A stretch of 40,166 nucleotides of DNA from a virus. Position numbers and translations under genes: made by a program. Positions 8,430-14,300 of the stretch are shown in pieces (within the stretch, counting starts at the first letter, position 1; each line of letters begins with the position of its first letter). Where the stretch lies: positions 1 through 40,166 of the IMG/VR virus record IMGVR_UViG_3300031692_000009. One strand, 5' to 3'. Below the pieces are notes generated by a model. That model made no database searches. It was not told the origin of the DNA and was given only the letters and a program-made list of their open reading frames with translations.

Positions 8430-9155
8430 TTAGCTCCTTTTTCCTGCATGATAATATAATTTTTCAATAATACCAGGCCAATTATGATTGTTTTCTTTTA
8501 CTATTTTCTTAACATCTGAGATATAAAGTTTTCCCCAGTCAGATAATTCATTTAACATATCTTCATAATCAAATATATCTTTTTTAGCTATTAAATCTTT
8601 ATTATATTGGATGCAGTCATTTCTAAAAGCAGTAAAACCGCCTTTTTCTTTTAATATCTGTGATGGACAATTCTTTTTATACCACCAATAATGACCAACT
8701 ATAGTTTTTTTCCAGTTATCACCTTTTAAATTAGGTAAGTTATTCATTAAATACACATTTAATTTTATCATATTTAATCTAGTAGTTTTCCAGTTACCAT
8801 CCTTATTTAAACAGCCCTCGATACCAATACTAGTTATATTCCCCGAATCGCTATCGTGGCCGTCTGTACAATGCCATCCATTATAAATTAATGGCATTGT
8901 TTGTATAATACAATGATCGTCAACCGTTAGATGCCAACTTAAAGATCTTAAACGAACACTTTTTAAATATTTTACATTTGCTTTGGCATCTGCTCCTTTT
9001 TTCCAATTGTCGGTATTGTGGTTTGTTATATATTCCAATTCTGTTTTTATCCATCTACTATAATTTTTTCGTCTAGGTAATAAATCAATTATTACAGGAA
9101 CACCATATATTGATCTATCCCTTATAATACCATCTTTTATTAACAATTCGTCCAA
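8430..9155 (-). CDS. Endolysin: N-acetylmuramoyl-L-alanine amidase (Amidase_2/PGRP fold)
   Basis: A 241-residue protein. The zinc ligands of the T7-lysozyme fold are visible: His46 in NHNT, His155 in VGHYWWYKKNC, and Cys163, the last two separated by eight residues as in the family. Other family marks are SWHLTVDD near 73-80 and GIEGCLN at 111-117. The enzyme cuts the bond between muramic acid and the stem peptide of peptidoglycan at host lysis. The last 50 residues look like a small wall-binding or linker extension. There is no signal peptide, so release would depend on the holin encoded just upstream. Confidence 0.92.
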   Translation of the reverse strand: MDELLIKDGIIRDRSIYGVPVIIDLLPRRKNYSRWIKTELEYITNHNTDNWKKGADAKANVKYLKSVRLRSLSWHLTVDDHCIIQTMPLIYNGWHCTDGHDSDSGNITSIGIEGCLNKDGNWKTTRLNMIKLNVYLMNNLPNLKGDNWKKTIVGHYWWYKKNCPSQILKEKGGFTAFRNDCIQYNKDLIAKKDIFDYEDMLNELSDWGKLYISDVKKIVKENNHNWPGIIEKLYYHAGKRS

Positions 9156-9163
9156 CCTCCTTT

Positions 9164-9481
9164 TTATACTATTTCTAGTTCTAACCCAAACTTTTTTAAA
9201 TCTTCAACACGAATAGAATAAGTCGTAACTTTATAATCACTTTTTACAATAAATTGTCTTATTAATTCTTTAATTGATGGATCTTGAATAATTATATCTT
9301 TATGATTAAATAATGAGGGATATTTTATATTTTTTGCTAAAATCGATATTAAATCAACATCGATTTCCTGGACAATTCCTTTAAATATTAATTCTTTATT
9401 ATCAAAGATCTTAACAGATAGTTTTAAACAATCACCAATTTTTATTTTATCTTCATCAAATACTCTGATTTCTTTATACAT
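9164..9481 (-). CDS. Hypothetical protein between holin and amidase
   Basis: 105 residues, rich in Ile, Lys and Asp, predicted by eye to be mainly short beta strands. The start overlaps the upstream stop as TAATG, so translation is coupled. No signal peptide or membrane segment. It is within the lysis cassette but has no recognised role. Confidence 0.6.
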   Translation of the reverse strand: MYKEIRVFDEDKIKIGDCLKLSVKIFDNKELIFKGIVQEIDVDLISILAKNIKYPSLFNHKDIIIQDPSIKELIRQFIVKSDYKVTTYSIRVEDLKKFGLELEIV

Positions 9482-9657
9482 TATAAATATATATCGCTTA
9501 AATTCTTATGGCTTTTTGTAGTTCTGTTATATTCCAGCAAATAAGCAATTACTCCCTTTTTCTTTATCATAATTTTTTGCCAATATTTTCTAACATTCCT
9601 ATTTTTACCAACTATTTTTTTTATTTTATTTCTCTTTATTGCCCTAACTAAACTCAT
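9481..9657 (-). CDS. Small basic protein in the lysis cassette
   Basis: 58 residues with a very basic N-terminal half (KRNKIKKIVGKNRNVRKYW). AAGGAG stands ten bases before ATG 9657, which lies just after the holin stop. It is probably co-transcribed with the holin. Function unknown; nucleic-acid binding is possible from charge alone. Confidence 0.6.
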   Translation of the reverse strand: MSLVRAIKRNKIKKIVGKNRNVRKYWQKIMIKKKGVIAYLLEYNRTTKSHKNLSDIYL

Positions 9658-9658
9658 G

Positions 9659-9862
9659 TTAAAAATTCTCCTTATCTGTAGGATTGTTTAAAAAGCCAAA
9701 CAATACTAATATTGACAAAAAACTATCTACTATGATTTTTTGTTCTGTCTCAGTTATTCCTATTCCCTCAAATACTCCAAAGGTATTTAATATAATTAAT
9801 ATTAAAGAAATAACACTCAACCAAACAACCTTACTTTTAAATCTTTGTTTATTATCATACAT
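9659..9862 (-). CDS. Holin, phi LC3-like
   Basis: 67 residues from ATG 9862, which follows AGGAGGATTGGGATC; a longer frame to 9925 has no site. Two membrane segments (residues about 11-31 and 43-59) are joined by a short polar turn with GITETEQ, and the C-terminus has the NPTDK signature of this holin family. It would form lesions in the membrane and release the amidase. It lies close upstream of the lysis genes it serves. Confidence 0.88.
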   Translation of the reverse strand: MYDNKQRFKSKVVWLSVISLILIILNTFGVFEGIGITETEQKIIVDSFLSILVLFGFLNNPTDKENF

Positions 9863-9917
9863 GATCCCAATCCTCCTAATTAATATTTTTTTTTGATCTG
9901 ATCCTTGAATATACATT

Positions 9918-10124
9918 TTATTCATTATCTTTTACAGGGGTATTAATATCCTTTGCTAACTTCCCAAGAAGTTCAAAAATTTCATCTGGATGCTTTTCAG
10001 CTCCATTAATAACCTTTCCATAAAATTCAAATTTCTGTGTAGTTAAAAGGCTAACAGCAGCCAATAAATATTTGCCTTCTTTTTGTGTAGTATTGATATT
10101 TTCCATGTTACATTTTTCAATCAT
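9918..10124 (-). CDS. Hypothetical small protein
   Basis: A 68-residue protein with GGAGATATATAAA before ATG. One weakly hydrophobic helix (GKYLLAAVSLLTTQ), then a Lys/Glu helix. It lies directly upstream of the holin in the same unit, but similarity to known holins or antiholins is not evident. Confidence 0.6.
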   Translation of the reverse strand: MIEKCNMENINTTQKEGKYLLAAVSLLTTQKFEFYGKVINGAEKHPDEIFELLGKLAKDINTPVKDNE

Positions 10125-10139
10125 TTTATATATCTCCTA

Positions 10140-10523
10140 TTATTTTGAATTTCTTATATAAGCATCTCTTTTATTTTTTAATTTGTCCTCCTGCTTTGCT
10201 TTTGTTCCTTTTAATTTTTCCTGTTTTCTTTCTTTAAATTTACCTAAATCAACTATTTTACCTTCAATTTCTTTTATTTCTTTTGGGTCTTTAGCTTTAC
10301 TTAGTGAGTCTTTTAGTATTGTATATGATTTCTCATACTCTCCTAATAATTTTTTACCAGCGTTTTTATATTCAGTTGATACTAAATTCATATACCAATT
10401 AAAAGTACTTGTTATTTCAAGACCAGCGGCGTTGAATGAATCCTCAATTGCTTTATTTATCCCGGCTTCGCACTCCTCGGCACATCCAAGAACACCACCT
10501 AACATATCTTCCATCCATCCCAT
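10140..10523 (-). CDS. Hypothetical coiled-coil protein
   Basis: 127 residues. The N-terminal 35 residues are small and glycine-rich (GWMEDMLGGVLGC with a second CAEEC motif). The rest is a highly charged, probably coiled, helix with many Lys and Glu. The two close cysteines could bind metal or form a disulfide. No family recognised. Confidence 0.55.
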   Translation of the reverse strand: MGWMEDMLGGVLGCAEECEAGINKAIEDSFNAAGLEITSTFNWYMNLVSTEYKNAGKKLLGEYEKSYTILKDSLSKAKDPKEIKEIEGKIVDLGKFKERKQEKLKGTKAKQEDKLKNKRDAYIRNSK

Positions 10524-10525
10524 TT

Positions 10526-10834
10526 TTATTTATCTCCTATTATTTTACTAAACAATTCTTGATTATCCTTAAGAACTGTAAAAAAGGCAGTTTCTAAAAT
10601 ACTTATCTGTTTATGCTCTAAGTTTAATTCATACTCAAAATTAAAAGCCTCTATAATTTCATGTATTAATGTTTTCTTTTGTCTCTCAGTGTCTAAACTT
10701 TCATCAATGTTTATTTCTGAACTATTACCACATACGGCCCCAAGTTCGCCCCGGTCCCTTGCCTGACTTTTAGTATAAGTAATTTTATAATTTATACCTG
10801 CAATAGTTATATTTTTTACGTTAAAATTTTTCAT
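10526..10834 (-). CDS. Small putative metallopeptidase-like protein
   Basis: A 102-residue protein with TLIHEIIEAFNFEYEL at about residues 55-70: His-Glu-x-x-Glu followed by an aromatic helix and an ILETAFFTVLKDN helix. This arrangement is familiar from short phage proteins with a HEILHA-type motif. The canonical HExxH is changed to HExxE here, so activity is uncertain. N-terminal strands (IAGINYKITYT) and a Gly-Glu-Leu-Gly turn precede it. Substrate and role are unknown. Confidence 0.65.
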   Translation of the reverse strand: MKNFNVKNITIAGINYKITYTKSQARDRGELGAVCGNSSEINIDESLDTERQKKTLIHEIIEAFNFEYELNLEHKQISILETAFFTVLKDNQELFSKIIGDK

Positions 10835-10842
10835 ATTCTACC

Positions 10843-11451
10843 TCAACAACCTGGATTTTTTGGTACATTATATTCCATTTTTGGGTTATCTTCTTTTTTT
10901 GTGAATGGAATTGAGTTCATAGCCATAATTTTAGACCACTTTGCAGCCGTGTTATGTCCATTCCAATTTTTTTCAATCTCTGGGAATAGATCTCCAATTT
11001 TAAAATCATCTGGAATTAAAAAGCATAATGATCCATTATCTAGACTAATTATTCTTGACCAACCAGCCGGAGCATCTGGATCGTGATACCATCCATTTGT
11101 TGATTTTTCATAAAGATTCAAAGCATTTCCTAGAAATATTAGTATAGTATTTCTTTCCCAATATGCGCCAATCAAACACTCTTCACTTGTTTGTCCTTCT
11201 TTCCATTCGTAAAAATTTATGATTGGCTCGGGATCGTGGTATTGATTTAAAATACCATTCATAGCCCCTAATATTGATAAATAGGCCCTTTGTTCTTTTA
11301 CTTGGATTGGTTTTCCATCAGTTATTAACTTTTCAAACAATCCAACAATTACTTTAAATGTCTCAATTGGAATATCGATGATCCCATCTTTTTTATTTCC
11401 AACTTTTTCACCATCATTATTATCTTTATAATTTATTATTTTATTTGACAT
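10843..11451 (-). CDS. Hypothetical protein, 202 residues
   Basis: A mixed alpha/beta protein with many Trp (FYEWKEG, AYWERN, NGWYHD, AGWSRI, KNWNGH) and a short cysteine end (NPGC). There is no signal peptide. Its start overlaps the stop of the gene at 11441-11848. The aromatic-rich centre might bind sugar or protein, but I recognise no family. Confidence 0.55.
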   Translation of the reverse strand: MSNKIINYKDNNDGEKVGNKKDGIIDIPIETFKVIVGLFEKLITDGKPIQVKEQRAYLSILGAMNGILNQYHDPEPIINFYEWKEGQTSEECLIGAYWERNTILIFLGNALNLYEKSTNGWYHDPDAPAGWSRIISLDNGSLCFLIPDDFKIGDLFPEIEKNWNGHNTAAKWSKIMAMNSIPFTKKEDNPKMEYNVPKNPGC

Positions 11452-11848
11452 TTTTTATCCTTCCTTCCCATAGATCCCCTATTTTTATTTCTTCCATAAA
11501 TGGTGGATCTTCCTGGCCCTGGTCCTCTTCCTGGTTATCATCTGTCAAAATTATAGTATCTTCACATGGAGAGGTTTTTCCCTCATTGTAATCAATTATA
11601 TTTTTCACAGTAGATCCAAGTAAAAACATACTTTCATTAAGTTGCTTTATTTGATCCGTCCATTCCTTTGCGGCTGTTATCTGGTTTTCTCTATGACTCT
11701 GTAATACGTTGTCGACATATAGTAAGTTCCTTTTAAGTCGTCCAATTGCCTTAAATACAATAATAATTACAAAGATAGCACATGAACACAATCCAATTAT
11801 CATTATTGCTGTATAAATATAGATTAAAAATGAATAACCTTCTAACAT
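11441..11848 (-). CDS. Membrane-anchored coiled-coil protein
   Basis: 135 residues. Residues about 6-32 form one membrane helix, then a basic stop (KAIGRLKRN), a helical region and an acidic tail with DDNQEEDQGQED. The layout is a single-pass protein with a cytoplasmic or external coiled coil. It belongs to a run of two membrane proteins upstream of the lysis genes; a lysis or membrane-remodelling role is possible but unproven. Confidence 0.55.
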   Translation of the reverse strand: MLEGYSFLIYIYTAIMIIGLCSCAIFVIIIVFKAIGRLKRNLLYVDNVLQSHRENQITAAKEWTDQIKQLNESMFLLGSTVKNIIDYNEGKTSPCEDTIILTDDNQEEDQGQEDPPFMEEIKIGDLWEGRIKNVK

Positions 11849-11862
11849 TTAAAAACAACTCC

Positions 11863-12066
11863 TTATTTGTATATTACTTTCTTTCCATCTGTAAATATAG
11901 TAATTTCCTTTGTCTCTGGATCGTATAAAACCTTTTCAGGGTTTTCATAAGTTTCAATCCAGTTAGAACTATAATCCTGGTTTACTATTGTACAGATAAA
12001 GCAAGTAGCAAAGCCAGCAATAAAAGAAATAACAACAAATACAATCAAAATTAAATTAGTTTTCAT
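11863..12066 (-). CDS. Small single-pass membrane protein
   Basis: 67 residues. Residues 5-27 are a hydrophobic helix with Gly and Cys, and the rest is a soluble beta hairpin with repeated Lys-x-Ile (DPETKEITIFTDGKKVIYK). The ATG overlaps the stop of the zinc-protein gene upstream. The helix could act as a signal anchor. Function unknown. Confidence 0.55.
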   Translation of the reverse strand: MKTNLILIVFVVISFIAGFATCFICTIVNQDYSSNWIETYENPEKVLYDPETKEITIFTDGKKVIYK

Positions 12067-12205
12067 TTTCTGGTTTTCCTTTACTCTCTTTTATGATTTT
12101 TTTTGCACAGGACCCGCAATATTTTTTATCTTTTATAATTATTGGCATAGATCCAATTTTACACCCACATTTTTCACAATAATCAAAATTAAGTTTACCC
12201 TCCAT
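12056..12205 (-). CDS. Small zinc-finger-like protein
   Basis: 49 residues. Two knuckles, C-x2-C-x-C near residue 10 and C-x2-C near 30, are separated by a short strand region, as in small treble-clef or ribbon proteins; the C-terminus is basic and asparagine-rich. The start is ATG 12205 with GGAGG twelve bases upstream. A hairpin with arms ATCTTAGCTTCC-like lies in its leader at 12236-12280, matched by one before the other small zinc gene at 12647-12946. Confidence 0.6.
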   Translation of the reverse strand: MEGKLNFDYCEKCGCKIGSMPIIIKDKKYCGSCAKKIIKESKGKPENEN

Positions 12206-12235
12206 ATTCTTTCCATTCCTCCATTATATTAATAC

Positions 12236-12280
12236 ATCTTAGCTCCCTTATCTTTTTAATGTGCAAAAGGAAGCTAAGAT
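12236..12280 (-). promoter_or_regulatory. Leader hairpin A (ATCTTAGCTTC-type)
   Basis: ATCTTAGCTCCC (12236-12247) pairs with GGAAGCTAAGAT (12269-12280), 11 of 12 positions. The stem extends inward with CTTTT/AAAAG. It lies 30 bases before the zinc-protein start. The same arms recur at 12964-13028 ahead of another zinc-protein gene. A leader control element or a protein site is likely. Confidence 0.55.
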
Positions 12281-12477
12281 GATAACATTGTAAATTTTCT
12301 AATTTTTAATCGGTAAAAATTGATGCAAAATCCCGACGATATTTTTATGGTCTGGTATAGAAATATCAAAAACTTAGTTGTTTTTTTATACTGGAGAACT
12401 GCCAAAATAACCAGTGTTAACTTTGAATGTTAGTGGTCGGTTACCACAGGAATTAAGTTAACGAAATTTCCCCCGCT
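12281..12477 (-). ncRNA. Structured non-coding stretch between tRNA-like RNA 1 and leader hairpin A
   Basis: No convincing gene lies here. Stems visible on the minus strand are GTTAACTT/AAGTTAAC (12416-12423 with 12455-12462) enclosing GTGGT/ACCAC (12433-12437 with 12443-12447), and ACTGG/CCAGT (12390-12394 with 12411-12415). The set suggests a multi-hairpin RNA continuous with the tRNA-like element just upstream, or a long structured leader for the zinc-protein gene. No conserved intron core motif was seen. Confidence 0.4.
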
Positions 12478-12531
12478 TGTCATAAAGGGATTTGAACCCT
12501 ATACCCCCGGACGGCACGACCTGTTATGACA
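12478..12531 (-). ncRNA. tRNA-like RNA 1 (acceptor stem plus T arm)
   Basis: Read on the minus strand, TGTCATAA pairs perfectly with TTATGACA (8 bp). The 3' half holds a T arm, AGGG-TTCAAAT-CCCT, with a classical seven-base T loop. Only 23 bases lie between the 5' acceptor strand and the T arm, with no D arm or convincing anticodon arm. Stacked length is 12 bp, as in a normal acceptor/T domain. No CCA is encoded (A then GCG follow). A canonical tRNA is excluded; the regular domain argues that the element is functional. Confidence 0.6.
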
Positions 12532-12566
12532 ACTTTCTATATAAATATTAAATAGTGTTTAACCTG

Positions 12567-12595
12567 ATTTACATTCCACTTATTTACATTCCACT
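12567..12595. repeat. Short direct repeat
   Basis: ATTTACATTCCACT occurs twice, at 12567-12580 and 12582-12595, with one base between them. It lies between the zinc-protein gene at 12647 and tRNA-like RNA 1. It could be a two-site operator or a slippage product; nothing else supports a function. Confidence 0.5.
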
Positions 12596-12646
12596 ATGGT
12601 CAAATTAATACTTTTAATTCCTGGGGGAAAATACTATTTAATAAAA

Positions 12647-12946
12647 TTAATCATCATCTGGACCTAGTAAAGCCATAGCATCAGGATACAAAACCCAATC
12701 TTCAACGCCACAATGTATCAAAGAATCAAGTAATTTGGCTTTTTCTTTTAGTTCTTCATACTCTTTTTTTTCTATAACAATTTTTGCTGTACTCATTTCC
12801 CTTTTTGCCCTCCTATATTCTCTATCATCATATAAGCATGTACCACACTTTACGCGGTCTTTTATTGCTGGCTTTCTTTTACATTGAGTGCAAATACCAG
12901 ATGCCTTAAGATCTCTATATCTTTTTTTATTGTCTTTCTTATCCAT
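12647..12946 (-). CDS. Zinc-finger protein with C-terminal coiled coil
   Basis: 99 residues from ATG 12946 (AAAAGGTG six bases upstream; the GTG nine bases earlier lies in that site). The N-terminus reads RYRDLKASGICTQCKRKPA, then C-x2-C at KCGTC, a familiar four-cysteine knuckle of phage and HNH-associated proteins. A basic helix (YRRAKREM) and a coiled region IEKKEYEELKEKAKLL follow, and the end is acidic. No HNH catalytic residues are present. Probably DNA- or RNA-binding. It is preceded by leader hairpin B. Confidence 0.65.
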   Translation of the reverse strand: MDKKDNKKRYRDLKASGICTQCKRKPAIKDRVKCGTCLYDDREYRRAKREMSTAKIVIEKKEYEELKEKAKLLDSLIHCGVEDWVLYPDAMALLGPDDD

Positions 12947-12963
12947 TAATAACACCTTTTAAT

Positions 12964-13028
12964 TATCTTAGCTTCTTGGATTAGTGTTCCATAAGGTAAC
13001 ATTTTCATTTTATAAAGAAGCTAAGATA
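12964..13028 (-). promoter_or_regulatory. Leader hairpin B (ATCTTAGCTTC-type)
   Basis: TATCTTAGCTTCTT (12964-12977) is perfectly complementary to AAGAAGCTAAGATA (13015-13028), a 14-bp stem with a 37-base loop. It ends 18 bases before the start of the 99-residue zinc protein. Arms match hairpin A over at least ten bases while loops differ, so the stem sequence is what has been kept. Confidence 0.6.
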
Positions 13029-13149
13029 GATATATTGTTTTAAGATACTTTTTGTATATCTCACCCACCCATATATACTTATGATATCATCTGCTAAGAA
13101 TAATTTATTTTTAATATGATAATCACTGATCTATCAAATTATCAATTTA

Positions 13150-13230
13150 CTATTCCCTATCATCCCCACACATGTATTTTTTAAAGTCTTGGACATCAGG
13201 CCATTGACTACTAACATTTACATACCACAT
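13150..13230 (-). CDS. Possible 26-residue peptide
   Basis: An ATG frame with an amino-acid mix like a real protein (MWYVNV, then SQWPDVQDFKKYMCGDD) lies between tRNA-like RNA 2 and leader hairpin B. No good ribosome-binding site is present, only AAAGAT some 20 bases upstream. The stretch 12947-13439 otherwise has no gene. Confidence 0.25.
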   Translation of the reverse strand: MWYVNVSSQWPDVQDFKKYMCGDDRE

Positions 13231-13273
13231 AGTTAATATAAATCTTTGCTAAATTGGTTACCCTTTCAATCTA

Positions 13274-13337
13274 TTATATAAGGGGGATTTGAACCCCCAG
13301 CCGGGGGAATGAACCCCAGCCCTACCACGTTATATAA
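13274..13337 (-). ncRNA. tRNA-like RNA 2 (acceptor, T arm and one extra arm)
   Basis: On the minus strand TTATATAA at the 5' end pairs with TTATATAA at the 3' end. The T arm is GGGGG-TTCAAAT-CCCCC, perfect over five pairs. The 31 bases between hold a seven-pair stem, GCTGGGG/CCCCGGC (one G-U pair; 13314-13320 with 13300-13306), closed by a seven-base loop TTCATTC. That loop would present CAT at the anticodon position after a U33-like T, but residue 37 is a pyrimidine. There is no D arm. The element is 64 nt. Confidence 0.6.
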
Positions 13338-13409
13338 CTTCTTTCAATGTACTCTAACACAATAAAAACTATAATTACAGACTTCTCTCAATAATATTCC
13401 CTTACTATT

Positions 13410-13457
13410 TCAGGGAGAGGATTTGAACCTCCAAGGCCCTTATAATATACCCCCTGA
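13410..13457 (-). ncRNA. tRNA-like RNA 3 (shortest, overlaps a stop codon)
   Basis: On the minus strand TCAGGGG pairs with TCCCTGA (7 bp, one G-U), and the T arm is GAGG-TTCAAAT-CCTC (it could extend by one G-U pair at the cost of the acceptor). Only 19 bases separate the two halves, so neither D nor anticodon arm can exist. The element is 48 nt. Its 5' strand lies in the last codons of the 51-residue gene at 13440-13595, whose TAA falls in the middle segment. Confidence 0.55.
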
Positions 13458-13595
13458 CTTTTTTTTTAAATTAGCCCTAATAACTTTTAGTTCATAATCT
13501 TTATTCCTTTTCTGTATTTTCTTTGCTTCACTCTCCGGCCATCTAGTTGAATAATCTTTATTAGTGTAAACATCGTCATGTTTCCTCTCTGCCAA
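13440..13595 (-). CDS. Small basic protein, 51 residues
   Basis: TTG start at 13595 with a perfect GGAGGTGATTGATT upstream. The protein is highly charged (AERKHDDVYTNKDYSTRW, then EAKKIQKRNKDYELK) and ends in LKKKSGGIL. It resembles short phage proteins with a basic helix; no family can be named. Its 3' end is shared with tRNA-like RNA 3, so folding of that RNA could protect or process the mRNA end. Confidence 0.6.
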   Translation of the reverse strand: MAERKHDDVYTNKDYSTRWPESEAKKIQKRNKDYELKVIRANLKKKSGGIL

Positions 13596-13731
13596 AATCA
13601 ATCACCTCCACTAACATAATGATATCATAAAGGTACTTTTGAAGCAAGATACAACTATGTATGTTTTTACTAACATATATATACAGTTACTAAACTAAAT
13701 CTAGTAATAGATTAATTTGATCTTTCTTTTT

Positions 13732-13769
13732 TTAAAAAAAAATAAAATTATGACAGCCGTTAAGCTGCC
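13732..13769 (-). terminator. Possible rho-independent terminator
   Basis: Minus strand: GGCAGC pairs with GCTGTC (13769-13764 with 13757-13752, one G-U) around a six-base loop, followed after a few bases by a T-rich tract with nine T in a row. It would stop minus-strand transcripts leaving the replication gene and origin before the 51-residue gene. Confidence 0.4.
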
Positions 13770-13830
13770 ACAATTGCGGTTTTGAATAGTTATGATATAC
13801 AGATAAATAATTATGATATCATTATATCAT

Positions 13831-13862
13831 TTATCAACAGAATTATCCACAGTCTGTTGATA
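13831..13862. other. DnaA-box cluster
   Basis: TTATCAACA (13831-13839) and the consensus DnaA box TTATCCACA (13843-13851) lie 12 bases apart on the plus strand; TGTTGATA(TT) from 13855 is a third, reversed near-match. The outer two form an inverted repeat TATCAACAG/CTGTTGATA around the consensus box. This suggests host DnaA binding at the phage origin. Confidence 0.6.
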
Positions 13863-13955
13863 TTCTTCAATAAAAACACTGTAAATTATTTACACTAAAT
13901 AGTATGAAGGGATGCCGGCATTCCATTTAAAACCCCTTCATATACCCCACGCCTC

Positions 13956-13989
13956 TAGTATCAATGATTTGAAGTCATTTGCCGGCGTC
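13956..13989. repeat. Hairpin inside the origin region
   Basis: AATGA and TCATT enclose a seven-base loop and are bracketed by CGCC and GGCG. It sits between the origin's left inverted-repeat arm and the AT-rich core. It could be an initiator site or a cruciform; no coding explanation was seen. Confidence 0.35.
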
Positions 13990-14300
13990 GCATCTCATTT
14001 TTGCATCCCTTTCTTTTTTTTTATACTTTTATATACATATGTATATATATATTATCCAATAATTAGGATATAGCAGGTATCTATATTTTTTATATAGTTT
14101 ATATACTTTTATACTCCTTAACTCCTTAAAAAGTACTATAAGTATTAATATGATTGAGTTATAAGATGAAGGGGTTTAAAAAAAAATACTCCTTCATGAC
14201 GCCGGCATCCCCTTCATAAAAAAAAGGTAATAATGTTAATTATTACCTAGTAATGTGAAATATGATAAATTATTTGCTTTTAAAATCAATACCCCTGCAC

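Larger units (their letters stand above)
13596..14300. other. Putative replication origin region (non-coding)
   Basis: About 700 bases without a gene, next to the replication-protein gene. It holds the DnaA boxes, five copies of CCTTCAT in either orientation (near 13904, 13946, 14166, 14192 and 14212), three GCCGGC words (near 13913, 13981 and 14202), and a long imperfect inverted repeat whose arms (about 13904-13950 and 14166-14220) begin and end in ATGAAGGG/CCCCTTCAT. Between the arms is a very AT-rich core with long TATATA runs. ATGATATCAT palindromes occur at 13619 and 13813, and also at 13081. These are the usual parts of an iteron/DnaA origin. Confidence 0.55.

Noticed and set aside
12281-12477. 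Group I intron
   Set aside because: Several stems exist, but I could not find the conserved core pairing segments or a disrupted flanking gene.
12478-12531. Ordinary tRNA gene or tmRNA
   Set aside because: There is no room for D and anticodon arms, no anticodon, no tag-peptide frame with alanine resume codon, and no encoded CCA.
13274-13457. attP site (tRNA 3' end copied from the host)
   Set aside because: Phage attP copies would have only the 3' half of a tRNA. Here both acceptor strands are present and pair, and no integrase gene exists.
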